Shown: piece after piece, positions 51,626 through 60,329 of the stretch
Layout of the letters: the number at the start of each line of letters is the position of its first letter
How positions within the stretch are numbered: the first letter of the stretch is position 1
DNA from: CAWBOY01 sp963790585
GTDB taxonomy: Bacteria; Planctomycetota; Planctomycetia; Gemmatales; Gemmataceae
Length of the DNA: 64,000 nt
Reading direction: 5' to 3'
NCBI GenBank assembly: GCA_963790585.1
Contig: CAWBOY010000007.1
Location: 310,001-374,000 of the forward strand
Program-made: the position numbers and the translations under genes
Notes under the pieces: generated by a model
What the model was told of the DNA's origin: nothing
Seen by the model: only the letters and a program-made list of their open reading frames with translations
Databases searched by the model: none

Positions 51626-52591
51626 ATGGCGGTGGCGTTGTCGAAACTGGCTCAGGTGACGGCCCAGAGGGGCTGCCCGAGGACGAGGCGCGTGGCGTCA
51701 TCAAAGAACCTGCCGGATGCCTTGGCCGAAGAAACGCAGTGGATCGCCCGCGCTCAAAAAGGCGACCGGTCCGCTTTTGCATCCCTCGTCGAACGCTATT
51801 GGGACCGTCTTTATCGCTGGATCTATCAACTTGGGCATGACTCGCATATTGCCGAAGATCTGACGCAAGAGACCTTCCTGAAGGCGTTGGCCCACCTGAC
51901 GAAATTCAAGCTCGGCACCAAATTTGGCGCCTGGCTCTTCCGTATCGCGCACAACGCCTTTGCCAATCATTGTCGGTCGACAGCGCGGCGGCGCGATGCG
52001 CTGCCGGAGGATCTGGAAGGGCGCGACGGCGGTCCGCTCGCGGCGGCGGTCACCCGTGAATCGCTCGCAGGCCTGGCAAATGCACTGGGTCGTGTACCCA
52101 CTGACTATCGGGCGGCTTTGCTGCTGCGCGTCGAAGAAGATTTGTCGTTCAAAGAGATCGCCGCCGTTCTCAATCTGACCGAGGAAACGGCTCGCTGGCG
52201 CGTTTTCAAGGCACGGCAAAAATTGCTCGAATTGCTCGCGCCCGACAGGAAATGGAGAAGCCATGAATTGCCCAGTCATCCGACGTCAATTGCTCGCCCT
52301 GGAAAGCCTCGATCGGCCGACCGCGCCGATCGCCGCCCATCTCGCGGATTGCCCGTCCTGTCGCGTTTGGCAGCGCCGGCTCCTGGCCGTCGAACGGCAG
52401 CTGCCTTTGATTCCGGTTCCACAGAGCCAGGCACGGGCCCAGTTCCTTCAGCAGCTATGGGCGCCGGCGCCTGCGCGTCGCGTCGCGCCCGGTTCAGCCG
52501 ATCACAGCCCGTCTCCCCGCCTGGCACAGTTCGCCGCACGAACGGGCTCGTCAGAAACTTGCCCTCGCCACTGCCTTGGCGGCGACCATGA
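51626..52591 (+). CDS. ECF-type RNA polymerase sigma factor
   Basis: Sigma region 2 lies at about residues 35-115 (FASLVERYWDRLYRWIYQLGHDSHIAEDLTQETFLKALAHL, FGAWLFRIAHNAFANHCR) and region 4 at about 150-205 (RVPTDYRAALLLRVEEDLSFKEIAAVLNLTEETARWRVFKARQKL). The natural end should be near 52262, at the anti-sigma start; the last about 110 residues of the frame read the anti-sigma gene out of frame and look meaningless, so an indel near 52255 probably hides the true stop. The start at 51626 is preferred to 51569. It pairs with the zinc-finger anti-sigma next door. Confidence 0.85.
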   Translation: MAVALSKLAQVTAQRGCPRTRRVASSKNLPDALAEETQWIARAQKGDRSAFASLVERYWDRLYRWIYQLGHDSHIAEDLTQETFLKALAHLTKFKLGTKFGAWLFRIAHNAFANHCRSTARRRDALPEDLEGRDGGPLAAAVTRESLAGLANALGRVPTDYRAALLLRVEEDLSFKEIAAVLNLTEETARWRVFKARQKLLELLAPDRKWRSHELPSHPTSIARPGKPRSADRADRRPSRGLPVLSRLAAPAPGRRTAAAFDSGSTEPGTGPVPSAAMGAGACASRRARFSRSQPVSPPGTVRRTNGLVRNLPSPLPWRRP

Positions 52592-52646
52592 TCGTGTTCG
52601 CCTTCGGCTTTTGGGCCTGGTCGCCTCACAAAGCGGACGTTGTTGA
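52263..52646 (+). CDS. Anti-sigma factor zinc-finger piece (zf-HC2-like)
   Basis: The start at 52263 has a GGAGAA site and overlaps the sigma gene. The first 60 residues hold C-P-V-I-R-R and H-L-A-D-C-P-S-C, the H-x-x-x-C-x-x-C zinc site of anti-sigma factors (IAAHLADCPSCRVWQRRLLAVERQL). The frame is protein-like to about 52530 and then lost; one base removed near 52535 continues into the membrane and coiled-coil piece at 52576-53052. The zinc finger should bind and hold the sigma factor. Confidence 0.72.
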   Translation: MNCPVIRRQLLALESLDRPTAPIAAHLADCPSCRVWQRRLLAVERQLPLIPVPQSQARAQFLQQLWAPAPARRVAPGSADHSPSPRLAQFAARTGSSETCPRHCLGGDHDRVRLRLLGLVASQSGRC

Positions 52647-53052
52647 AACGGCTCCCACTTATCTGGCTCAGCTGGAACGAGAGCGCGACGAAATCGCTCA
52701 ATCCGCTCGCACACCGCACGAAAAGCTCAAGCACACCGCTCGTATGGCGGAACGCCTCTGGCGCAACGCGCGAGATCTGGCGTATAAATCAAACCCTAAT
52801 CGTCTGGCCGCGCTCGTGGACGTCTATAGCCGGCTGGTCATGAACGACATGCCGACGTATGCACGAGCGTTAACGCCGATCGATCGGCAGGAAACGCTTC
52901 ATGACATCCGCGAACAGTTGACGCGGGCAGACAGCGAATTGCGCGGTTTGATTGCCGAGGCACAGTTGCAGATCGAGGTCGCCAACCAATTGCAGCGGAT
53001 CGCCCAGGCCGCTCGGGAGAGCCATGCGACGTTGGGGGAGCTTTTGGTGTAA
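52543..53052 (+). CDS. Anti-sigma factor membrane/periplasmic piece
   Basis: In frame from about 52543: RARQKLALATALAATMIVFAFGFWAW is a transmembrane helix, then about 140 residues of helical extracytoplasmic domain (YLAQLERERDEIAQSARTPHEKLKHTARMAERLW, TLHDIREQLTRADSELRGLIAEAQLQIEVANQLQRIA). It completes a roughly 260-residue anti-sigma factor: cytoplasmic zinc finger, one helix, outer sensory helices. The outer part may read envelope signals (inference). Confidence 0.68.
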   Translation, partial: RARQKLALATALAATMIVFAFGFWAWSPHKADVVETAPTYLAQLERERDEIAQSARTPHEKLKHTARMAERLWRNARDLAYKSNPNRLAALVDVYSRLVMNDMPTYARALTPIDRQETLHDIREQLTRADSELRGLIAEAQLQIEVANQLQRIAQAARESHATLGELLV

Positions 53053-53136
53053 TGCTGCCCAACCTGGGTGCGGACGCTTTTCCACACTACAATCACCTCA
53101 CACCGGCTCTCCCATCCCGCGGCGAGGTGACTCACC

Positions 53137-55245
53137 ATGAGATCTCTCTTTACTGTACCTAGCGCTTTTCTCCTTTGCATCTCGGCTTTGGCTGCCGATC
53201 CGACGCGGGTCCTCCCCGAGGGTGAGACGCCTAAAGATATACGTCTTGGCAAAGCCAAGACGCTCGACGACCGCAATTTTTTCTTCAAACCGCCAACTAA
53301 CATCCAGTCCTGGGAATTGCGACGGCGGGAACTCAGGGAGCAGGTCCTCGTCGCCAACGGCCTTTGGCCGATGCCGGAGAAAACGCCGCTCAATCCGGTT
53401 ATTCACGGCAAGATTGACCGCGATGACTATACGATCGAAAAAGTCTACTTCGCCAGCAGGCCCGGCCATTATGTGACCGGCAATCTCTATAGGCCCAAGG
53501 GCAAGACCGGCAAACTGCCGGCTGTTCTCTTCGCTCATGGCCACTGGAACGATGGCCGGATGCATGACGCGGGCGAACGGGAAGCCAAAAGTCAGATGAC
53601 GCAGAAGGGCGAGCAGACGATGAATAGCGCTCGCTATCCGCTCCAGGCCCCCTGTGCCATGCTCGCGCGGATGGGTTGTGTTGTTTTCACCTATGACATG
53701 GTGGGCTATGCCGATAGCTTGGCGATCACCCATCGCGTCGGTTTTACCGATGCCGAGGCCGATCTTCGTTTACAGAGCTTCATGGGTATGCAAACCTGGA
53801 ATAGCGTGCGCGCCCTCGATTTCGTCACGTCGTTGCCCGATGTCGACGACAAGCGTATCGGCATGACCGGCGCGAGCGGCGGCGGTTCCCAAACGTTTGT
53901 CCTTTGTGGCATCGATCCTCGGCCTGCCGTGGCGTTTCCGGCTGTCATGGTCTCGACGGCCATGCAGGGTGGCTGCGTCTGTGAAAACTGCGACTATCTG
54001 CGTGTCGGCACCGGCAACGTCGAGCTGGCCGGCCTGTTCGCGCCCAAGCCGATGGCCATGAGCGGCGCTAATGATTGGACATTGGAAATCGAAACCAAGG
54101 GATTTCCCGAACTCAAGGCCCTTTACAAACTCTATGGCGCTGAAGACAAGGTCCTGGCCAAGTGTTGGCCACAATTCGGACACAATTACAATCAAGTCAG
54201 CCGTGAATTCATGTATGGTTGGTTTAATAAGTATTTGGGCCTTGGATTGACCGAACCTATTCATGAAAAGCCATTTGAACCTGTCCGGCCCAAGGAACTC
54301 TCCGTCTTCGATGCCGAACATCCGAAGCCGTCGGACTTCCTCGACGCCGAGCGGCTGCGCAAGGTCATGGCTGAGGCCTCTGATAAACAAATACAGGCAT
54401 TGATTCCCAAAAAAGGTAAGGAATCGCTGACACCGTATCGTTACATCATCGGAACCGCCTTGCGCGTGATGGTCAACGACACGTTGCCGACCCTGGCCGA
54501 GGTCGAATCCAAACGAGTCGGCGAGCCAGCCGAGCTGGAAGGTTACAAAATTAATCACTGGCTCCTGGCCCGCAAAGGCAGCGGCGAGCAGGTGCCGGCA
54601 TTGACTCTGCAAGGCAAACAATTCGATGGCCGCGTCGTCGTCTGGATCCACCCTGATGGCAAGGCGGGTCTCTTCAAAGATGGCAAACTCATTCCCGAAG
54701 CCAAAAAAATCCTCGACAGCAACGCCGCGATCGTGGCCATCGACGTCCTTGGAACTGGCGAACTCAAACTCGACAAGATCGTCGTCAATAATGCCTATGC
54801 CGGATTCACATTCGGCTACAACCGTTCACTCTGCGCCAATCGCGTCCACGACATTCTGACGGCGGTGGCCTTCGCGCGTGGTCTGGAGAATGCCAAAACC
54901 ATCGATCTTCTCGGCGAAGGCAAAGCCGGCCCCTGGGTCTTGCTCGCCCGCGGCCTTTGTGGCGACGCCATCAAGCGCACCGCCGCCGACATGGACGAGT
55001 TTCGTTTCGAAAAAGTGCGGACGACCAACGACGAAATGATGTTGCCAGGCGCGTTGAAATATGGCGGTCTACCGGCGCTCATGGCGTTGGCAGCGCCGGC
55101 GGAGTTATTCGTCCACAACCATCGCGGCACCGGCACCGGCCAATGGCTCAAACCGGTCTACGAAGCAGCCGGAGCGATCGACAAGCTCAAACAGGAGCCG
55201 TTAAAGGAGTCGACCGCGAAGGTCGTCGAGTGGTTGTTGCGGTAG
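53137..55245 (+). CDS. Secreted alpha/beta hydrolase (acetylxylan-esterase-like), two-domain
   Basis: A 702-residue intact protein with signal peptide (LFTVPSAFLLCISALAA). Residues about 100-370 form an alpha/beta hydrolase with oxyanion-side PAVLFAHGHWNDGR and nucleophile elbow GASGGGS (G-x-S-x-G). Residues about 470-700 look like a second, degenerate hydrolase lobe (VVVWIHPDGKAG, IVAIDVLGTGEL, GEGKAGPWVLLARG) with Gly in the nucleophile place. Planctomycetes hold many such acetylxylan esterase-like proteins, presumably acting on plant or algal polysaccharides. It is a single gene, followed by the transporter after 175 bp. Confidence 0.82.
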   Translation: MRSLFTVPSAFLLCISALAADPTRVLPEGETPKDIRLGKAKTLDDRNFFFKPPTNIQSWELRRRELREQVLVANGLWPMPEKTPLNPVIHGKIDRDDYTIEKVYFASRPGHYVTGNLYRPKGKTGKLPAVLFAHGHWNDGRMHDAGEREAKSQMTQKGEQTMNSARYPLQAPCAMLARMGCVVFTYDMVGYADSLAITHRVGFTDAEADLRLQSFMGMQTWNSVRALDFVTSLPDVDDKRIGMTGASGGGSQTFVLCGIDPRPAVAFPAVMVSTAMQGGCVCENCDYLRVGTGNVELAGLFAPKPMAMSGANDWTLEIETKGFPELKALYKLYGAEDKVLAKCWPQFGHNYNQVSREFMYGWFNKYLGLGLTEPIHEKPFEPVRPKELSVFDAEHPKPSDFLDAERLRKVMAEASDKQIQALIPKKGKESLTPYRYIIGTALRVMVNDTLPTLAEVESKRVGEPAELEGYKINHWLLARKGSGEQVPALTLQGKQFDGRVVVWIHPDGKAGLFKDGKLIPEAKKILDSNAAIVAIDVLGTGELKLDKIVVNNAYAGFTFGYNRSLCANRVHDILTAVAFARGLENAKTIDLLGEGKAGPWVLLARGLCGDAIKRTAADMDEFRFEKVRTTNDEMMLPGALKYGGLPALMALAAPAELFVHNHRGTGTGQWLKPVYEAAGAIDKLKQEPLKESTAKVVEWLLR

Positions 55246-55420
55246 GTGAGTCGTGTCGCTGTCCCAGAAGCCCCTCGCCCCCTTCGGGGGCGAGGGGAGG
55301 CTTTCCCGCCATCGCTATCTCCGCAATTCCTGTCCTTTTCTCATTGCTCGCTGCCGCTGGCCGTCTTACATTGCTTGCTATCACGAATTTTTTACTCGGA
55401 CTCAATCGGGGAGCTGCCTC

Positions 55421-56755
55421 ATGGCGAACGGTGAACTCAACGCCGGTCTTGCATCCGCGCCACCGCTGGAAATCGGCCCGCGGGTTAAACTGTCGATCAT
55501 GATGTTTTTGCAAATCGGCATTTGGGGGGCGTGGTTTTCCGTTCTCGGCAATCGGCTATCCGCCATGGGGTTGTCGGATTATACCGGCAGCATGTTCGGT
55601 ACGATGGCGCTCGGGACGATCTTCGCACCGCTATTCGTCGGCCAGATCGCTGATCGCTACTTTTCCAGCGAAAGGTTAATGGCGGCGCTGCATCTGCTCG
55701 GGGCGGTGTTTCTCTATTGGTTAGCCATTATTCCGCCGGTCGAGGACGTGAGCGATCAAGCCTTGGTTGCTTCGACGGCTTCGACTTTTTACTGGGTCGC
55801 TTTGGCGTATGCTCTCATTTATTCACCGACGCTTGCGCTTTCCAATTCGATCGCTTTTTCACACGTGCCCGATGCCACACGCGACTTTCCGACCATTCGC
55901 GTGATGGGAACGATTGGCTGGATTGTCGCCGGCCTGGTGGTCGGTATAGGGCTGCAACTGTTCTACGCCGACCCGAAGTTGACGAATGGACCTATGTTGT
56001 TGGCGGCAGGGATGTCGGCCGTGTTGGGCGTTTATAGCTTTTTCCTCCCGCCGACGCCGCCGAAGGGCAAAGCGGGCGACGCGCTACCGTTCTTGAAAGC
56101 ACTGAAGCTACTCAAAGAGCCTTCCTTTGCGGTCTTTTTTGGCGTGTCCTTCGTCATCACGATCGTGCTGGCCTTTTACTACAATTACACTGGTCTTTAT
56201 CTTGAAAAACATATTGGCGTGAAGGATGTGGCCTCGACCATGACGATCGGCCAGTGGTCCGAGATGCTGCTCTTGCTATGCCTACCTTTGATGCTGAAGC
56301 GATTGGGCATGAAATGGGTGCTGGCTCTCGGCATGTTGGCCTGGGGTCTGCGTTACGGAGTATTTTCCATTGGCGGCAGCTATCCCTTCGGCGTCTTCTT
56401 CTGGCCGGTCATCATTGGCCTGACGCTGCATGGCGTCTGTTACGACTTCTTCTTCGCGGCCGGCTTCATCCACGTCGATAACGAATCCCCAAGCGACATC
56501 CGCGGCAGCGCCCAATCGTTGTTCGTATTTCTCACCTACGGTTTGGGAATGTGGCTCGGCAGCGAACTCTCCAACGAGGTTTATAAGAGAAATACCATCA
56601 AGGAGCTGGCCAGCGATGGCAAGTTCATCGACGTAACCAACTGGACGCAATTCTGGGCCTTCCCGAGTATCGGCGTGCTAATTGCCCTGGTTGCATTTGT
56701 TGTCTTCTTTAACTTGAGGCCAAAAGATCGGCCGACCGATTCCGCGGAAGTTTAG
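55421..56755 (+). CDS. MFS transporter, nucleoside:H+ symporter (NupG-like) group
   Basis: A 444-residue protein with about twelve hydrophobic helices. The N-terminal LSIMMFLQIGIWGAWFSVLGNRL, FAPLFVGQIADRYFSSERLMAALHLLGA (MFS loop 2-3) and VPDATRDFPTIRVMGTIGWIVAGL resemble the nucleoside proton symporter and related sugar permeases. The C-terminal half has HVDNESPSDIRGSAQSLFVFLTYGLGMWLGS. It would import nucleosides or similar small solutes through the inner membrane. The start at 55421 was chosen because the upstream frame reads repeat-like DNA. Confidence 0.85.
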   Translation: MANGELNAGLASAPPLEIGPRVKLSIMMFLQIGIWGAWFSVLGNRLSAMGLSDYTGSMFGTMALGTIFAPLFVGQIADRYFSSERLMAALHLLGAVFLYWLAIIPPVEDVSDQALVASTASTFYWVALAYALIYSPTLALSNSIAFSHVPDATRDFPTIRVMGTIGWIVAGLVVGIGLQLFYADPKLTNGPMLLAAGMSAVLGVYSFFLPPTPPKGKAGDALPFLKALKLLKEPSFAVFFGVSFVITIVLAFYYNYTGLYLEKHIGVKDVASTMTIGQWSEMLLLLCLPLMLKRLGMKWVLALGMLAWGLRYGVFSIGGSYPFGVFFWPVIIGLTLHGVCYDFFFAAGFIHVDNESPSDIRGSAQSLFVFLTYGLGMWLGSELSNEVYKRNTIKELASDGKFIDVTNWTQFWAFPSIGVLIALVAFVVFFNLRPKDRPTDSAEV

Positions 56756-57348
56756 GCTGGCATTTCTCCAATCTAGCCAGCTTGCGTAATCGGTCGTGGC
56801 CGGGGTCGGTACTCCGAGCCCGGATCTCTGAAACAGCTCTTGCGCCACTCCGAGGTCGGAGTACCGACCCCCAACGCATCAAGTTAAGCCTTATGCTCGC
56901 GGTTTTCGCCCCGGAGGGGCGACGGATTGTAGCCACGGGTGGAGCGAAGCGCAACCCGTGGTAAGGTTTAAGCTAAGTTGTCTTTCGCCCCGGAGGGGCG
57001 ACGGATTCCATCGCCCCCTCCGGGGCGAAAGACAAACAAATCGCATCCGGTCCACGGGTTACGCTTCGCCCGCCTTGCGGCGGGCTGCGCTTCACCCGTG
57101 GCTACAGTCTCTCGCCCCTCCGGGGCGAAAAACAGGTTCTATTCCTTAACTTTATGCGTATGGGGGTCGGAGTACCGACCCCGGCCACGGCTCTTACCCA
57201 AACCCCCTGGTCTAAGTGCGTGGCGGGATAAGAAGTGCGCGAACCACGGCAATCTCGCCATTCGCGGCAAAGTTTCTGCAACCGGCCATCCGATCTAACT
57301 GTCAAGAGCGTCTTTGTCGCCCTTTCCGCTCTCGGCAGGAGACTCGTC
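56756..57348. repeat. 593-bp gap filled with REP-like palindromes
   Basis: No gene is seen. Palindromes of the GGTCGGAGTACCGACC type lie at about 56800-56822, 56848-56872 and 57163-57184. Another family with core CGCCCCGGAGGGGCGACGGA occurs at about 56909, 56983 and (inverted) 57019 and 57112, and CCACGGGTTGCGCTTCGCTC-type inverted stretches lie at about 56935 and 57055. The latter two resemble the dispersed repeats seen in Gemmataceae-like genomes. Confidence 0.65.
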
Positions 57349-58026
57349 ATGGCCGGCGCTCGCTTGTGGAAACGCTTTCGGCATCTTTGCTTGGCGGCCG
57401 GCCCGTGCTGCGTCGTCGGCTGCGGGGCGACGATGTCCGGCAGTCTTGACTATAGCCAGCTCAATCCCGCGCCGCCCACTCCGATCGTCAAAGCGCAAGC
57501 AGCACCGCTGGCTCCGTCCACCGCGCCGGCGCAACCAGCACCGCAAGCCGCTGGAGTCGTGCAGGTGTCCGCGCTCGAAGTTCAGGGCGACAGGCCGTTG
57601 CCCGTCACGCTGGACACGGTTTTAAGGCTGGCTGAAGAACACAACCCGCGCATTCGCCTGGCCCGCGAAAAACTCCACGAGAGCGAACTCGACGCCCCGG
57701 GCAAGCAGGCCTGGGTGCCCACCGTCACGGCCGGGGTCGGCTATTTCCGTCACGAAGGCGGCATTCAAGATTTCCAGGGGAACCTGGTCCATTCAAGCTA
57801 CGGCAGCCTCTTCCCCGGCGTGGATATCCAAACAGAATTTGATTTCCGCGAAGCGACCTTCCGGCAGGTCGAGGGGGAGCGCAAGGTCTGGCAGCAAAAG
57901 GGTGATCTCTCGAAGACGACGAGCGAAAACCTGGTCGATTCGGCCAATGCCTATCTCGATTTACTGCTCGCCCAGGCGCGGAGTTTGTGGATCTCGAATT
58001 GGAGCGACTGCAGACCGGCATACTGA
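57349..58026 (+). CDS. TolC-like outer-membrane efflux protein, N-terminal piece
   Basis: The start at 57349 gives a lipoprotein-like signal (HLCLAAGPCCVVGC) and a Pro/Ala linker. The TolC/OEP fold begins with PLPVTLDTVLRLAEEHNPRIRLAREKLHESELD, followed by PTVTAGVGYFRHEGGIQDFQG and the first coiled coil (REATFRQVEGERKVWQQKGDLSKTTSENLVDSANAYLDLLLAQAR). The frame is lost at 57980, where adding one G gives AREFVDLELERLQTG and joins the next entry. No RND or MFP partner gene is adjacent. Confidence 0.8.
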   Translation: MAGARLWKRFRHLCLAAGPCCVVGCGATMSGSLDYSQLNPAPPTPIVKAQAAPLAPSTAPAQPAPQAAGVVQVSALEVQGDRPLPVTLDTVLRLAEEHNPRIRLAREKLHESELDAPGKQAWVPTVTAGVGYFRHEGGIQDFQGNLVHSSYGSLFPGVDIQTEFDFREATFRQVEGERKVWQQKGDLSKTTSENLVDSANAYLDLLLAQARSLWISNWSDCRPAY

Positions 58027-58844
58027 AGGTGTCCGAGTCGATCTACAAAACCGACAAACAAGCGGAAATCCTCGTCGAAACGATGCAAGCGGAGATGAGC
58101 AATCGGCGGCAGGGGCTGGATCAGGTCCGACAACAGGCCGCCGGGGCGGCGGCGAATCTCGCTTATCTCCTCGGCTTGGGGCCAAACGCCAAGCCGGTGC
58201 CAATGGACAAACTCCTGGCCCCAATCGATCTCGTCGACATCGGCTCGTCGGCCGACGAGCTGGTGGCTCGCGCGCTGGCCAACGGCCCTGGCGTTCATGA
58301 ACTCGAAAGTCTGCTCGCAACCGTGCATCGCGGCATCGACCAAAGCCAAGGAATCACGAGGCTATTGCCCGTCGTTCACCTTGGAGTCGTCGAAGGGGCC
58401 TTCGGCGCCGGCGTGGGCGGCAGTCTCAGCTTCGACAATCGGCTCGATATTGGTTTGACAGCGCGCTGGAGTTTGACAGATTTGATGAATCGGGATAATA
58501 AACGCGCCAAGGTCGATAGCCAACGTCAGCAAGTCGAACTCACCTTGGAAGACCTACGCGGCGGCCTGGCCGCCAAGGTCCGCGAGGCCCGCGAAACGAT
58601 CGTGCATGGCCGCGATCAGATCGCAAACCTCACCGAGCAAATCAAACACGCGAGCAACGTCTATCGCTTGAGCAAACGCCGTTTCGACGAAGATCGTCGG
58701 CAATACTTCTCAGAGATATTGCAAAGCATTCGCCTGCTGGAACAGGCGCATTTGCAGTATTTGAAAGCGATCAACGATTACAACAAGGCTCAGGTGCGTT
58801 TAATGGTTTTGCTTGGGACGACGGGTAAGGAATGCAAACAATAA
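57981..58844 (+). CDS. TolC-like outer-membrane efflux protein, C-terminal piece
   Basis: It continues the OEP fold: ELERLQTGILKVSESIYKTDKQAEILVETMQAEMSNRRQGLDQVRQQAAGAAANLAYLLGL, then the second half repeat LVARALANGPGVHELESLL, the beta stretch GGSLSFDNRLDIGLTARWSLTDLMNR and a final coiled coil ending LLEQAHLQYLKAINDYNKAQVRLM, typical of the family end. With the first piece it gives a roughly 500-residue protein of normal length. Its role would be the outer-membrane channel of a type I secretion or efflux system. Confidence 0.82.
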   Translation, partial: EFVDLELERLQTGILKVSESIYKTDKQAEILVETMQAEMSNRRQGLDQVRQQAAGAAANLAYLLGLGPNAKPVPMDKLLAPIDLVDIGSSADELVARALANGPGVHELESLLATVHRGIDQSQGITRLLPVVHLGVVEGAFGAGVGGSLSFDNRLDIGLTARWSLTDLMNRDNKRAKVDSQRQQVELTLEDLRGGLAAKVREARETIVHGRDQIANLTEQIKHASNVYRLSKRRFDEDRRQYFSEILQSIRLLEQAHLQYLKAINDYNKAQVRLMVLLGTTGKECKQ

Positions 58845-58870
58845 TCGCCGCCGAGAAAGACCGGCGCAAA

Positions 58871-58926
58871 GAGCCGCGCACGCAGTAAGCGGGTTAGGCT
58901 AAGCCCGCTTACTGCGTGCGCGGCTC
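58871..58926. terminator. Bidirectional hairpin between convergent genes
   Basis: A perfect 23-bp stem (58871-58893 with 58904-58926; arm GAGCCGCGCACGCAGTAAGC...) and a 10-base loop lie between the TolC-like gene and the convergent aminotransferase gene. There is no strong T-run, so it may act by structure alone or be a one-off REP element. Confidence 0.7.
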
Positions 58927-58935
58927 ATTAATTGG

Positions 58936-59669
58936 TCACGCCGCCGCGGAACCCGTCGCTCGCACGGTCTTGAAAAAGTCCGCGAAGACGCCTTCGACGT
59001 AGCCCAGCATCGCATCGGTCAGGCCTGGATAGACGCCGATGAAGAAGGCGTCGTTCATTATCTTTTCAGTGTTGGTCAGATCGCCGACGACACGGTAGTT
59101 GACGTTCTTGAATGCTGGCTGACGCAGCAGGTTGCCGCCGAAGAGCTGGCGTGTCTGAATCTTGCGCTCTTCGAGATAGTTTACCAATTCCGACTTGGAA
59201 AATGGCGCGTTGTCTTGCAACGTGATGAGCAAACCAAACCAGGATGGCTCGCTGTTCGGCGTGGCCTGGGGCAGCATCAGGAAATCGGAATACGACGACA
59301 GCGCTTTCACGAGACGCGCGTGATTGGCGCGGCGGGCGGCGACGAAGCCGTCGATTTTCTCGAGTTGCTTGCGACCGATCGCGGCCTGGATGTCGAGCGG
59401 TTTCAGGTTATAGCCAAGGTGGCTGTAGATGTATTTATGGTCGTAGCCATGTGGCAAATCGCCAAGGCTCCAGCCAAAGCGCTTATTGCAAGTGTTATCT
59501 TTGCCAGACGGGCACCAGCAATCGCGGCCCCAGTCGCGGAACGACTCGGCGATCTGCTTCAGCCGGCCGCTGCCGGTGAGGACGGCGCCGCCTTCGCCCA
59601 TCGTGAGATGGTGGGGCGGATAGAAGCTCTGCGTGGCGAAATGGCCAAAGGTTCCGGTCTTTTTGCCGC
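58936..59669 (-). CDS. DegT/DnrJ/EryC1 sugar aminotransferase, C-terminal piece
   Basis: In frame from about 59669: GKKTGTFGHFATQSFYPPHHLTMGEGGAVLTG, then DWGRDCWCPSGKDNTCNKRFGWSLGDLPHGYDHKYIYSHLGYNLKPLDIQAAIGRKQLEKID and a C-terminal domain LVNYLEERKIQTRQLFGGNLLRQPAF. It is the C-terminal part of a RfbH-like enzyme (CDP-4-keto-6-deoxyglucose-3-dehydrase). In RfbH the PLP-Lys is replaced by His; here the SFYPPHHLT segment has His-His, consistent with a dehydrase rather than an aminotransferase. An extra base near 59669 parts it from its N-terminus. Confidence 0.8.
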
Positions 59670-60265
59670 CGATAGGTCGCGCCGAGAGCGTCGCAATTGT
59701 CTTCGACGAGATAGAGGTCGTGAGTCTTCACGAGATCGAGCACGCCGTCGAGGTCAAACGGATTGCCGAGAGTGTGCGCGATCATGACGGCGCGTGTTTT
59801 GGGCGAGATAGCGTCGTAGAGCCGTTCGACCATGACGTTGGCGGTGTCAGTGCGAACATCGACGAAAACGGGAATGCAGCCATTCTGGACGATCGGTGCA
59901 ACCGTGGTCGGGAAACCGGCGGCTACGGTCAATACTTCATCACCCGGTTGCAGCGGCCGATCGAGCTTCGGGCTGGTCAAGGCGCTGAAGGCGATCAGGT
60001 TGGCGCTCGACCCGGAGTTGACGACGAGAGAATGGCGGACGCCGACATATTGCGACAGCTCGTGCTCGAAGGCTTCACCCTGTGGCCCGAGCGTGAGCCA
60101 GAATTCGAGCGTGGCATCGACCGCGGCGACGATCTCTTCGGCGTCGAAGACTCGGCCCGCATACGGCACTTTGCTTTGGCCGGGCAGAAATGCGCCGGGC
60201 TTGTGCCGGGCCTGGTAATACTCACGAACCTGGTCAAGAATGCGAGCGTGCAGCTCTTGCCACAT
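59495..60265 (-). CDS. DegT/DnrJ/EryC1 sugar aminotransferase (RfbH-like), N-terminal piece
   Basis: The start at 60265 (MWQELHARILDQVREYYQ) has an AGGAG site and matches RfbH N-termini. FLPGQSKVPYAGRVFDAEEIVAAVDATLEFWLTLG, VNSGSSANLIAFSAL (PLP phosphate loop), PGDEVLTVAAGFPTTVAPIVQNG, FVDV and VEDNCDALGATYR follow; the D in VEDNCDA holds the pyridine nitrogen. The frame is real to about 59669. The product should make 3,6-dideoxy or related CDP-sugars for surface glycan. Confidence 0.82.
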   Translation of the reverse strand: MWQELHARILDQVREYYQARHKPGAFLPGQSKVPYAGRVFDAEEIVAAVDATLEFWLTLGPQGEAFEHELSQYVGVRHSLVVNSGSSANLIAFSALTSPKLDRPLQPGDEVLTVAAGFPTTVAPIVQNGCIPVFVDVRTDTANVMVERLYDAISPKTRAVMIAHTLGNPFDLDGVLDLVKTHDLYLVEDNCDALGATYRRQKDRNLWPFRHAELLSAPPSHDGRRRRRPHRQRPAEADRRVVPRLGPRLLVPVWQR

Positions 60266-60329
60266 GACGGCTCCTGGATGGATGCAATGAACGGGAATAG
60301 CGATGTACGCGAACGATCGAGGTGAGACA

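Noticed and set aside
53770..54651. A 293-codon minus-strand frame opposite the hydrolase
   Set aside because: The plus-strand hydrolase has a signal peptide and catalytic motif; the antisense frame has neither.
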